Below are positions 1 through 9,999 of a stretch of 64,000 bases of DNA, piece after piece. Origin of the DNA: Glandiceps talaboti (lineage: Eukaryota; Hemichordata; Enteropneusta; Spengelidae). Position 1 is the first letter of the stretch. Each line of letters begins with the position of its first letter. Made by a program: the position numbers and the translations under genes. The notes under the pieces were generated by a model, which did no database searches, was not told where the DNA came from, and saw nothing but the letters and a program-made list of their open reading frames with translations. The stretch is from positions 9,117,658 to 9,181,657 of the forward strand of contig NC_135567.1 in assembly GCF_964340395.1 (NCBI RefSeq). Direction: 5' to 3'.

Positions 1-314
1 CTCTGCTCCATTTCGACGCAGTTCCATTCAGAATAACTCGCTGCTCCCTGTTCCTTAGCCAAGTCTCAATCCACCGTGACACCTTACCACTTATTCCATG
101 AGCCTTTAGTTTAGTTATGAGTCTTTGATGTGGCACTTTATCGAAAGCTTTGGCGAAATCTAAATAAATAATGTCTATTGGGTGCCCCTTATCGACAGAA
201 TCCGTTACATACTCTAGGGAGGTTAGTAGGTTGCTGACACATGAACGACCACTTATGAAGCCATGTTGAGAGTCTCTGATGAGTTTGAATTTATCCAAAT
301 GGTCGACGATAGAG

Positions 315-1007
315 TCACGTATAACCTTTTTCAAATATTTTACATATTTGAGATGTCAAACTCACTGGACGATAGTTTCCACACAGGGCCTTGTCCCCCT
401 TTTTGAACAATTGAATGACATTTGCACGTCTCCAATCAATAGGTACATCTCCTTCGTCAATCGACTTTCTAAATATATCACACAGTGGGTCTACAATAAC
501 ATCTCGAATTTCACGTAGATATCTGGGTAAGATATTGACCACCCCAGCTGCTTTGTCCGGTTTTATCAGTCTAAGCATATTAAGTACACTTGACTTTAAA
601 ATTTCAATATCAGCCAACTCATTTAACTCTCCGGCGAAAAACATCTGTTTTGGCTGTGGTAAAGAGTCTGACCTTTCGCTCGTGAAGACCGATGAGAAAA
701 AATTGTTCAACATATTTGCCTGAACGTTATCGTCATAGACTGGATTACCACTATCATCATTCAGCGGACCAACTTTGCTTTGTGTTTTACATTTTGACCT
801 CACGTACGAATAAAAAGACTTCGAGTCCTGTCGAATATTCATAGCCAACTGCCTCTCAAAGTCACGTTTAGAACGATTTACCTCTCTTGTTGCAGTATTC
901 AAAGCTACCTTGTATATATCGTAATTTAACTTTGGCCTGTTATGTTTATACTTTCTCCACATTTCACACTTTTTACGCCTTCTTTGAAGGCTCGTCTGTC
1001 CATCCAC
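315..1007 (-). pseudogene. LINE reverse transcriptase N-terminal part, broken
   Basis: The 230-residue frame carries a basic linker, then the region where LINE transcripts meet the RT palm: FYSYVRSK, MLNNFFSSVFT, a PDKAAG segment and NYRPVSLTSQICKIFEK. Immediately after this an extra A in a run near 320 shifts the frame. In the next frame the RT continues to the window edge with RDSIVDHL, QHGF and the first catalytic aspartate in YLDFAKAFDKVPH. It belongs to the same element as the endonuclease at 1200-1835. It is non-coding as it stands. Confidence 0.85.
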
Positions 1008-1199
1008 TTAGGTTTTCTTCTCTTATATCCGCTCCGACGTATTGGTACAAACATGCTGATTGAACTTTCAATTCGACATTTAAATATCTGCCATGACTCC
1101 TCAGCTGATCGGCCTTCGAAGTCTTGTTTCCATTTGAAGTCATTTAGATAAGAATTTATAGCAGGAAAGTTTGCTCTATTGTAATCACGACTAGCATAT

Positions 1200-1835
1200 T
1201 TATTGGCACAAACTGGTACCAAAACAGGGAACATCGAAAATAATAATATTGTGATCACTAGTTCCAAAATGTTCAATAACTTCCAACTTTCCAACCATGT
1301 CCGGTTCAGTAGTGAGAACTATTAAGTGAAGCAATGAGTCCTTTCTGGTAGGTGTAGTTACACGTTGAGTCAAAAAGTTATCTTGAATAAGATCAAGTAA
1401 TTTGGAACCATCTGCATCAGATTCAAGTGTAATCCAATTTATCGATCGTCTATTGAAATCTCCCATAACAACTGCATCATGACTGGATACTCCTCTGTGA
1501 ATTACTTCGTACAATACACGACTATCATCACGAGTGTTACTTGTACTGTCATAACATACGCCATTCACCAATTTGTCTTTATTGTACATATCAACCTCGC
1601 ACCACACTGATTCGCTTGTACCATCCGGGTCAAATTTAGTAGATAATTCCCTTGCATTTAATTTACAGTTGATATAAAGTAATACACCTCCACCGCGTCT
1701 ATCCTTTCGTTCCTTGCGAAAGGGTTGACTGTAGCCGAGTAAAAGTAAATCATTATCAGAGATTCCTTCGTGAGACCAGGACTCGGTAATACCTATGACG
1801 TCAGGCCTGTGTTCATGTGCATACGCTTCTAACAA
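1200..1835 (-). pseudogene. LINE endonuclease domain (APE type), broken
   Basis: The reading frame codes for a domain that would nick target DNA to prime reverse transcription. Visible motifs are GITESW near the start, a GGG-VLLYI strand, MGDFN in the middle, and TSDHN near the end, all typical of exonuclease-endonuclease-phosphatase folds in LINEs. The very N-terminal catalytic strand is missing because the insertion is 5'-truncated. The frame ends in a spurious tail after the SDHN motif. The true continuation is in a neighbouring frame (926-1294), showing a small indel near 1230. It is expected to be non-functional. Confidence 0.85.
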
Positions 1836-1838
1836 GTG

Positions 1839-1925
1839 ATTAAATAATGATTTTCAATAGCCAGGGGCTATATCTTAAGAATGCACACTGCAAACTCAAC
1901 ATAATTTAGTACATACATTGATGAT
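1839..1925 (+). repeat. Copy of a dispersed AT-rich repeat (TTTTCAGTAATTAGGC family)
   Basis: Contains the shared core of an AT-rich dispersed family: a diverged form of ATGATTTTCAGTAATTAGG, then CTATATCTTAAGAATGCA, then a segment ending GTACATACATTGATGATAAC. It sits at the right end of the LINE at the window edge, which appears to have inserted into it. Confidence 0.6.
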
Positions 1926-1942
1926 AACAATGGAAATACTCC

Positions 1943-2045
1943 CTTCTACGGTATCACCCAACGAAACATAAACAAACTTCAACTCATCCAGAACACCTCG
2001 GCTCGTTTTATTACAAGAATAAAGAAACGTGTCCACATCACGGAA
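1943..2045 (+). mobile_element. Short LINE RT C-terminal fragment
   Basis: A plus-strand frame reads KLQLIQNTSARFITRIKK followed by H-I-T, the segment that follows the RT domain in many LINEs. It matches the start of the longer fragment at 2915. It is a truncated scrap about 100 bp long. It is not shared at the same place in copy B. Confidence 0.6.
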
Positions 2046-2114
2046 AAATGACATCCATGAAATGTAATATACAATCACATATGATAGTTATTTTTGGAAT
2101 ATCTCACTACTTAC

Positions 2115-2195
2115 CTTGTCAGGTATATCACAGTGTACAATAATGTAAACCAATAGATCAGACATTTCACCAAAGCGCCATCCTCTAAATGGCTC
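2115..2195 (-). CDS. Ankyrin-repeat gene, cassette A exon 4 (27 codons)
   Basis: An 81-base exon coding for the second half of an ankyrin repeat, with MSDLLVYIIVHCDIPDK at its end. Ankyrin repeats are helix-turn-helix protein-binding modules. The exon is bounded by an acceptor (TATTAG) and a GTAAGT-like donor, both at codon boundaries. The homologous exon at 15746-15826 keeps the same ends. The two differ at six residues, clustered in the first half, with three synonymous changes. Joined after the 15-codon exon at 5466-5510 it completes a roughly 39-residue repeat. No start or stop codon is present, so it is internal. The next exon toward the 3' end is not found before the window edge. Confidence 0.75.
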
Positions 2196-2639
2196 CTAAT
2201 AGATAAATTAGTAAAATACTCTTAGACTGTTAGAGGTTCACGCGTCATCAAACATGAAGTTAATATATCCATTGAAAATACATTTTTTTTAAAATTAAGA
2301 TAGCAAGTGTTTCCATACCCTTACAATCAAACGTGACAAAGTTTAGTGGGGACAAAATGATGTCAACCAAACTCAACTCAAAGGTTTTTTCAAAAAGTAC
2401 TGACTATTTTCATTTAAATGTTGGCAATACACCATCAATTGTACTGTTGGTATGGACAATATCTTTGTTACTGGGTGAATTACGTCAAAGTTGTGACAGT
2501 GTATACACTAGCTGAACAATGCATACACTAGCCCAACCATCCATCTTGTTATTTTTGCAATATATGTAACCATTTCAGTTTTGATGTAGACGTGATCTGT
2601 CTTGCTAGGCAGATGTGCATTCACTTTGTTGATGTTTAT

Positions 2640-2900
2640 TTACTTGCCTAACGGTCCCTATTTTCATCAATGAACTATTTCAATAATTAATGGTTTTCGG
2701 TAATTAGGTTATATATGAAGAGGCATGATTTAAGTTTTGTATACATTAGTACATACATTCATGATACCAGGTTGCATATCTCGTACAGCTTCTTGATGTA
2801 ATTCTTAATTCTAAAAGGCATTTGCATAATTAATGATTTTCAGTAACTATGCTGCATCTCAAGAATGCACACTGTAAACATAATACATTGATAGTAAAAA
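2640..2900 (+). repeat. Dispersed AT-rich repeat copies
   Basis: Two adjoining units carrying the CATTTGCATAATTAATGATT-like core and the GTACATACATTCATGATACC-like tail. The same arrangement is found at 16255-16510 in copy B, almost identical. Confidence 0.65.
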
Positions 2901-2914
2901 TATAAATAATCTCT

Positions 2915-3645
2915 TCTCAGGCTTCACCAACGCAATATAAAAAATTCAACTCATTCTGAACACCTCGCCTCGTTTTATTACCAGAATAAAGAAACATGAT
3001 CACATCACCGATGTTTTACATAATCTCAATTGGCTTCCAATAACCGAACAGATAACATTCAAGATCCGACTGCTGACTTATCGCGTCCTCAATGGTACCA
3101 CCCCCTTCATATATGCGTAATCAGCACACAGTGTGTAAACCAACCCGCTGCTTTCGTTCTAGTAATCAAAAGCAACTAATAGTACTAAGAGGTGCATCAA
3201 ATTCCTTTGGATGTCGCGCTTTCTACTACGTTGTATCGAAGCCTTGGAACGATATCCCATGTCACATCAGACATTGCAATGCACATCAATTGTTATTTTA
3301 AAGTTGCAATAAGGTTTACAGTATGTAATCTAAATTGTATTACTCTTACAAACATTTTTTTGAGATTTGTTTTACATGTCTATCTTAGTCTAAACCCACA
3401 TTTTAAATCATTGTTATCGTTATTTACTCATTTAAAGCTTTTTACATTTATTCAGACAATGTTTCTGAACTTTTCTTTTTATCTTTTTTTTCAGCAATGT
3501 CTTTATCCTTTCTTAGTGCAGTGCATTTTGTTTTATTCATGTTTTTTTTTCATTATCTTCTCTTCTATGAAGCGCCAGTGAACAGTCATTGATATATGGC
3601 GCTATATATATTGTATTTTTATCATTATCATTAACAACGTTTATG
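2915..3645 (+). mobile_element. LINE 3' end fragment (RT C-terminus and 3' UTR), copy A
   Basis: The first frame codes for a LINE post-RT segment with DVLHNLNWLPITEQI and FKIRLLTYRVLNG, then hits a stop after FIYA. A shifted frame (3092-3301) gives the C-terminal end with a GCRAFYYVVSKPWNDIP block. The tail has a GCGCT-containing hairpin (AAGCGCCAGTGAACAG) and ends in ATCATTATCATTAAC, a short microsatellite-like 3' terminus usual for CR1/L2-type elements. It is 5'-truncated and frameshifted. The twin copy lies at 16530-17265. Confidence 0.85.
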
Positions 3646-3649
3646 TGCC

Positions 3650-3870
3650 ACATAAAGTAGCTTGTAGTTTTAATGACTAATTTGCATAATTAATGTTTTT
3701 CAGTAATTAGGCTAAATCTTAGTAATGCAAGTATAAAATTCAATATAATGTACTGCATACATCAACCATAACAAAGTCCACAACTTCTAAAAAGCTTTGC
3801 CACGTAGCTTTTAGTTTTAATGATCATTTGCATAATTAAAAATAATTGTCAGTAATTAGGACAGACAAGT
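3650..3870 (+). repeat. Dispersed AT-rich repeat, two tandem units
   Basis: Two consecutive units about 150 bases apart, each with a TTTGCATAATTAA core followed by CAGTAATTAGG. The homologous pair is at 17270-17480. Confidence 0.65.
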
Positions 3871-4044
3871 CATCGTTGCAATTTCACCCTGGAAGTATGG
3901 GGCTATGAGAATTGATAGTATAAATGTGAGTGACAGGTCATACGCTATGGATCACGACAAGCAAAATGTGAATAAACTGTCGGAGGAAAAAGACATTGTG
4001 TAGTAATAGACAATAGACTCTCTTTTTTTAATTACAAGTATACT

Positions 4045-5170
4045 AAGATAAACAAGGCTAACCAAATCATGGGAGTAATAAGTAAAACATATCCTAATTT
4101 GGATACAAGTACATTTGGATTGCTGTACAATACTCTGGTTCGGTCCCCACATTTAGTATGCAATCAGGTGTGGGCTCACAGCTCACTAAACATATCAAGG
4201 TTATTGAAAATGTTTAGCAACGAGATACAAAGCTTATTCCGGGCTACAAGGTTCTGCCTTATGAGGAGCTGTTGAGACTAAATTTGCAAACCTTATTTAG
4301 GATATCACCTTACGGAGATGTGATTGACTTCCTTAAAATTGCAACTAAGACATTCGACCCAGAGGGCACTCGTATAAACTTTTCAAGGAGCATACTAGAT
4401 TGGACAAACGAAAGCACTTTGTTTTGTGCATAAAAGTGTTAATACTAGGAACAATCTGCCACAGTATGCTGTTTCAGCATCAACTGTTCAGTCCCATGAG
4501 CGACGACTTGATAAACTCTCAGAAGAACTACCATATAAGTTTGATATTGACTCTCAACCAATCACTTTAGACATCACCTTGCACTCAAAGCATTGCATGG
4601 ACGACGACCTTCTGACAAGACTGAAACAATAATGTCTGGTTTGACCCCACCTTGAGTATGCAGTCAAGTGTGTGATCTACATCTCACTGAACATGTTAAT
4701 GTTATTGAAAATGTTTAGCCACGGGTTACAAAGCTTAATCCAGGCTACAAGGTTGTGCAATATGAGGAGCGGTTGAGATGACTAAATCTGCAAACCTTAG
4801 GATATCAACTTAGGGAGATATGATTGACTTGCTTAAAAAAATTGCAACCGTGACATACGACCCAAACTTTTCAGATTTGATCAGGTTCAACATTGGTGCA
4901 ACTAGAGGACACGTACAAAGCTTTCAAGGAGCATACTAGCGAAACGAAAACAGTCTTTTTATGCATAGAAGTGTGGTAATACTAGGAACAGTCTGCAACA
5001 GTCTGCAGATTCAGCATCAACTGTTCAGTCCTATTAGCGACGACTTGATAAACTCTCAGAAGAATTACCATGTAAGTTTGATATTGACTCTCAACCAATC
5101 ACTTTAGACATCACCATGCACTCAAAGCATTACATGGACGACGACGATCTGACAAGACTGAAACAATAAT
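4045..5170 (+). mobile_element. Two tandem LINE C-terminal fragments, copy A
   Basis: Two head-to-tail copies of the same LINE tail (about 4045-4632 and 4633-5170). Scattered frames give VRPHLEYAI-like, IKVIENV, GYKVLPYEERL and NTRNNLPQYAVSAS segments, ending in a run of DD-LTRLKQ and a stop. Many indels break the frames. The pair is present in the same order at 17665-18783, so the tandem arrangement predates the large duplication. Confidence 0.75.
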
Positions 5171-5465
5171 GTATACACTGATATGTATGTAGAGATGAGT
5201 GTATACGTTCTGTGACTGGGTCCGAATTTCTGGTCTGACAGAATGTTAATTGATACATACAGACCCATGTTTGCTGGTGAAATAAGCTTAGAACAACTAA
5301 TAGCGTAAAAAGTATTGTATAACAAGAACTACATTCATGTACACGTGAATGTCAAGAACAAATAACACATATTTAAATATTGATCATTTTTCTACATACT
5401 ACGTCAACAAATATTGCACCCTCGTGATCCTGATATGAATATATTTTCCTAATACTTTTTCATAC

Positions 5466-5510
5466 CTTTTTCTTATAATTCTTCAATACATCTTCCAGAA
5501 AAGTGCTTCC
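5466..5510 (-). CDS. Ankyrin-repeat gene, cassette A exon 3 (15-codon microexon)
   Basis: A 45-base exon reading GSTFLEDVLKNYKKK, preceded by TTTTGCAG and followed by GTATGA, both at codon boundaries. GxTFLxxVL is the first helix of an ankyrin repeat. The following 27-codon exon (2115-2195) supplies the second helix, so one repeat is split over two exons. The partner at 18940-18984 differs by one synonymous and one nonsynonymous base. Its size and phase would allow it to be skipped without breaking the frame. Confidence 0.72.
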
Positions 5511-5539
5511 CTGCAAAACGTATAGAAAGAAGCATTGTT

Positions 5540-5800
5540 AAATTGTGCATGAATCATTTGAATAATTGAAGATTTTCAGTAATTAGTATATTTCAAGTGT
5601 GCAAGCTGCAAACTCAACATAATTTTGTACATACATTGATGATATGAACGTCCTTGTGACATATAAAGTTTGAAAATGTAGCTTTTAGTGTTATTGACTC
5701 ATTTGCATAATCTTTTTTTTAGTAATTAGGCTAATTAGGCGTTCAAATTCAATATCATTTACTACATAAATTAATAATAACAAAGTGCACAGCTTCTAAA
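5540..5800 (+). repeat. Dispersed AT-rich repeat copies near the microexon
   Basis: Two units with AATAATTGAAGATTTTCAGT and CATTTGCATAATC cores and the GTACATACATTGATGATA tail. The counterpart is at 19020-19290. Confidence 0.6.
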
Positions 5801-6434
5801 ATGTTTTGAGATGCACCTAGTTTCAATGATGTCTCACCCATTGGTCACCCTCTTTCATATCGGATCATAGCATGCCGATGAGGGTGGCGAGACAAGACAT
5901 ATCGCATAGTCGATGTCTGTTGTTGTAAATCACATTTAAAAACAAATACAGAAAGAGGTTGGTCGCAAATGAAATAATGCGTGCTTTTTTTCTCACTTTG
6001 GACACAAATAAACATCATTGTCGAATGAAGCAAGATAGATTCAAACTTTTCATTTGTAATTCCCAATGAGATAAAATATTATCATTTATTTGTGCTATCC
6101 ATGTTTGTAATTTCTTTTTATCAGTTGTAATCCTCAACTATTTTCGCTCATATATACCTTTCAGGACGCATGTCACTTTGCTATGTGTCTGAATTAAATT
6201 GTACATAATTTTGTTTACTAAAATGGATCTTAAAGTGTATGTAAATAGGTTTCCAAAGTTTCCGACTTTTTGTCTGCAAATGACGAAGTTTTTATAGGTG
6301 ATTAAAGATTTGTATGACACTTTTGACACAAGTACCATATTAATAACGAAAAATTGATTTTTTAGGAAAAATTCCGGAAATTGTCGAAGTTGTTTATGTA
6401 TTTCATGACGTCACAACCATAACCAACTTCAAAT

Positions 6435-6698
6435 ATGTCCGATTACATAACATGGGATAGCCATTCTAGTGGAACCACGTTCCACTATTTAGAAGTCAAA
6501 ATTGACAATGACAACAATAAATGGAGTACTAGTGATGACGAAGATGATGCGGTAGTGGGGGATGCTTGTATTGTACCGTTTCTATATGATCCACTACCAA
6601 ACCCACGACTACAGCCAAACAGCAATCCCCAGCTGCAGACATGCATAATGGTTGTTGACGATGTTATTGTCGACAGACTAAATAATACTGACTGGTAA
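6435..6698 (+). CDS. Acidic ORF inside the TTAA element, probable first exon
   Basis: An 87-residue frame with an acidic patch (TSDDEDDAVVGDAC), a proline- and asparagine-rich stretch, and the end VDRLNNTDW. The stop overlaps a strong splice donor, TG followed by GTAAGT, so translation may continue in a later exon. In invertebrate proteins with a P2X7-type cysteine-rich domain, an NTxWC-x-CGxC motif often follows such an acidic leader. A further frame near 7728-7880 with YVVPACNV loosely fits the end of that domain. This assignment is weak. The rest of the element is degraded and split by a MITE. Confidence 0.35.
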   Translation: MSDYITWDSHSSGTTFHYLEVKIDNDNNKWSTSDDEDDAVVGDACIVPFLYDPLPNPRLQPNSNPQLQTCIMVVDDVIVDRLNNTDW

Positions 6699-6885
6699 GT
6701 TATGATAATAAAAAGCAGATATTTAAAATTAGCAGATGAAGCAAAACATTGGGTCGAAATTTCGAAAGTAGCTGTCCCATTGAGATCGTAACACCGTAAC
6801 AGTAGTACTATTTAGTTTAGTTGGATTATAATCGACTTACTGACTACCTGACTACACAATATGTGTACGCTGACATGTGTTTGAA

Positions 6886-7283
6886 CCACAGGCATTTGTT
6901 TCCCGAGTTATGTCTCAGAATATTTCTATCAGAATGCAATAAAATGTCGATAATATCGTTAATATTGACGTATTTAGCCAACTATATATGAAAGGGGTAA
7001 AATTACACTTGTTTCTGTGATCGCGCAGGTTCACTCACCGCGAAAGAAGACAGGCCGCCATTAGTATATATATAGTACCGTACATGAACTTTCAACCGGC
7101 CGTTGTAGTGGGCAAACATTTCGAACATTTTACCTTCCGTCCCTTTCGCGGTGAGTGAACCTGTGCGATCACAGAAACAAGTGTAATTTTACCCCTTCCA
7201 TATATAGTTGGCTAAATACGTCAATATTAAAAATATTATCGACATTTTATTGTATTCTGAACTCGGGAAACAAATGCCTGTGG
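6886..7283 (+). mobile_element. 398-bp foldback MITE nested in the TTAA element
   Basis: Long terminal inverted repeats of about 140 bp beginning CCACAGGCATTTGTTTCCCG, flanked by the candidate 6-bp duplication TTTGAA (6880-6885 and 7284-7289). The arms include TGATCGCGCAGGTTCACTCA and a TTACACTTGTTTCTGTG segment. A longer relative with the same arms lies at 61834-62519. There is no coding capacity. Confidence 0.85.
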
Positions 7284-8600
7284 TTTGAACCGCCATTCGT
7301 ATATTTCATGTGAACGTCTATGTAAAATTGAAGGTATGATCGGTTGTCAATCTTTAAAGGATTTTGTGAAATCATCATTACCAGAAAAAACCAGAACAGT
7401 TCAGGAACGGCCAAATAATTTATTGACGGTGAGCACTGAGGATACACTGCGTGCCAGGGTAGCAGGGCGACTCGTAGGTCTACCGCTACAGCACCCAGTA
7501 CTGCCGCTCAACGTGTGACTAGACATGCTCCGGACTGGAGAACACGCTAGACAGCCCGACAAACCTCTGGCTCTGATCTCACTCTCAGTCACATTCAACT
7601 GCTCTCAATCTTGCGAACAATGCATTAAATTTTGCATTTATAAATGACTGGTCTTCATTCACTGACAAGGAAACCAAAGTCATACAATAAGGTCATGAAT
7701 ATGTCTAAAAGGAAGTGCACTGTACTACGTGTGAAAAGTACCGTAGTATGTATGAGCGTGTTTCGTTTTTGTTGTTTATCCGAGCATTGGGCCGTTACGA
7801 AGACGTTGCTATCGCAAGTAAAAATTCCCATTATGTGGTACCAGCTTGTAATGTTATACTAGTATGTTCTTTGAAAGTGTAAGTTATGTTTCTTATCTGG
7901 TAAAATAACTTTCAATCCAATATTAGGACTCGTAATCACAGCCAACAAAAGAACCTTCATCATTGCTAGTGCCGTAATACATGTATGTAGTAGTAGTAGT
8001 ACACCATGCACGAGGACACAACATGTTATAATTCATGATCGTTTTTCGTGAGTTTGAGAACTGTGCAGTACTAAGACATCATTGAAAACGTTTGGAAACT
8101 TATCCTCTGTATGTTGAAAAGAAGCAGGCTGATTAGAACTCCCAAATCTTTTGTGAGAAAATCAGCGTAGACTCAATCGTTGACTGCCCCCTCTACCACG
8201 CAACGTTCAAGCATGGTAAAAAAAAACATGGACACAGCGATCGTGTTCTGGTTGTGACGCAATTTTCCGAAGACTCCCAAAGCAAAATGCTCATCGCAGA
8301 TTTTTAAAAAAATCAATTTTTCATTATTAATATCGTAGTTTTGTCAAAAATGTCATACGAATCTTTAAGCAGCCATGGAAACTACATCATTTGGAGGCAA
8401 AAAGTCGGAAAAATTGGGAACCTATTTACATACACTTTAAATAAGCTTTTGATGGTGTTATTATCTCATTCAATAACTCTATACATTTTCAAGCCTATTC
8501 ACACTCCGGTAAAATTGGATTTCCAACAGTGTAGCCGGTGATGGTACTGTTCCACTGAACATTTTTTGTTGCTTTTGAGATTAATCAATAGCTGCTCTGA

Positions 8601-9090
8601 CTATGATGTGCTGTACTGCACTGTACTGCACTGTATTGTACTGCACTGTACTGTACTGTACTGCACTGTACTGTACTACACTGCGCTGTACTGTACTGTA
8701 CTGTACTGTACTGTACTGTATTGTACTGTCCTCAGACGCACTGCACTGCACTGTACTGTACTGTACTGTACCGTATTGTACTGTACTGCACTGTACTGTA
8801 CTGTAATGCACTGCATGCACTGTACTGTACAGCACTGTACTGTACTGTACTGTACCGCACTGCACTGTACTGTACTGTATTGTACTGTAATGTACCGTAC
8901 CGTACTGTACTATACTTTACTGTGCCATACTGTAATATATTGTACTGTATTGTACAGTACTGTACTGTACTGCACTGTACTGTGTCGTACTGTACTGTAC
9001 TGTACTGTACTGTAACATACTGTAACATACTGTACTGTACTGCACTATACTGTACTGTAATTTAGTACTGTACTGCACTGTACTGTACCA
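8601..9090. repeat. (ACTGT)n pentanucleotide array, copy A
   Basis: About 490 bp of ACTGT/ACTGC pentamers with point variants, giving spurious ORFs in every frame. It sits at the same relative place as the array at 19884-20281, inside an intron of the ankyrin gene. Confidence 0.95.
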
Positions 9091-9814
9091 AGGACCAGAT
9101 TAATTAGCCCCTTGCCAATCCCAATATGAATTGGCACCTGTGAATTTTCATTTAGATCTTGATCAATACGAATATTTGTTTTTCTTTCTGAGCTTATGAT
9201 AATTTCTGAGGCAGTCTTTTAAGATACACAAAATAAGAATCAAATTGCAGAAAGGTAGATTGATGATGACCATTGCGATTGGCCATTTAAAAAATATAAC
9301 AAATGGAAGTCCGTGTTAGAGAACACTGGCAGTGCCATCTATCCTCCTTATATAAGACATACGCTGATATTATATGATCAATGAATGAGCTAAGTTATAT
9401 TGTATTCGCCATGTTTTAATTATGTACCGATTGCTCGTAATATGTAGGGCAACACATCAATTGAATTGTCCTAAAAATTATCCTAAATAATTGACATATA
9501 TGTCTCTAGATTGATTCGATTTTGAACTTCACTTAATATATCAACATTTCAAACTATGAAATTTATCTACGTTGAATATGAAAATATGATTAACAAATAA
9601 GGGAGAAGACTGTTAGATTTATATGGTAGATTATTATACCCGTGGATTAAATATACACACATTTGTTAACTATTGACAAATGATATTTCAGTGTATTGAC
9701 AATAAGGCATTTGTGATTTTCAGACGAAAATGTACTTGAATTGATGTAACTAGTATATGTTTTTACTTTTTGAGTCAAAAGTTATCAAAATGTGTACTTG
9801 TGCTTTATTATTAC

Positions 9815-9916
9815 CTGGAATGTCTTGTTGATGTCAGCGTGATGGTCAATAAGTAATTTAACCAGTGGTAATGATGGATGTCCTTCATACACAGCATTTC
9901 TAAACACATCACCAAA
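9815..9916 (-). CDS. Ankyrin-repeat gene, cassette A exon 2 (34 codons)
   Basis: A 102-base exon coding for a full ankyrin repeat, with VFRNAVYEGHPSLPLVKLL and DHHADIN. The acceptor is AAAG after a T-rich stretch and the donor is GTAATA; both boundaries are phase 0. The partner at 20952-21053 shares 28 of 34 residues. All seven base differences change the protein, at the start and the last codons and in the loop. The last three residues before the donor (TFQ here, KVK in B) are the most altered. It is expected to be an internal repeat of a protein-interaction scaffold. The subcellular site is unknown. Confidence 0.75.
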
Positions 9917-9999
9917 CTTTAAATGAATCATAGCAAAGAACACATGATTAGTAAATGAATGGATAGTTAAACACTAATGGAACAACTCAGTATCAATAT

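Larger units (their letters stand above)
1..1838 (-). mobile_element. Non-LTR retrotransposon (LINE), 5'-truncated, runs off the left edge
   Basis: A minus-strand LINE of the endonuclease plus reverse transcriptase type (CR1/Jockey-like layout). Reading leftward there is an AP-type endonuclease (about 1835-1200), a basic linker (about 1294-926), the N-terminal part of the reverse transcriptase (1007-315), then the catalytic start of the RT with QHGF and YLDFAKAFDKVPH motifs (about 310-1). At least three frame changes separate these blocks: near 1230, near 990, and at an A-run near 320. The copy is therefore dead. The rest of the RT lies outside the window. The right boundary near 1838 abuts a dispersed AT-rich repeat that it seems to have interrupted. 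The position is just downstream of the last ankyrin exon seen here. Confidence 0.9.
6234..8436 (+). mobile_element. 2.2 kb DNA transposon with TTAA target duplication
   Basis: Perfect 16-bp terminal inverted repeats, AGTGTATGTAAATAGG at the left and its complement at the right, extend imperfectly for about 130 bp (6234-6365 and 8290-8436). Both ends are flanked by TTAA (6230-6233 and 8437-8440). In the duplicated locus the uninterrupted sequence GATCTTAAATAAGC occurs at 19722-19735 with a single TTAA. This demonstrates insertion into copy A after the duplication. A TTAA target is characteristic of piggyBac and Kolobok superfamilies; I cannot assign one because no transposase core is visible. 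It carries a short acidic ORF and a nested MITE at 6886-7283. Confidence 0.88.

Noticed and set aside
5845-6066. Possible extra exon conserved between copies A and B (with 19310-19560)
   Set aside because: Frames contain stops in both copies and there are no matched splice sites; similarity is explained by the duplication.
6138-8541. Similar small frames at 6138-6338 (-) and 8341-8541 (+), suggesting a gene pair
   Set aside because: They are the two terminal inverted repeats of the TTAA element read outward into the flanks.
8566-9065. Long open frames on both strands made of Tyr-Cys-Thr-Val-Leu or Val-Gln-Tyr-Ser-Thr
   Set aside because: They are translations of the ACTGT pentamer array; a 5-base unit without a stop is open in all frames.
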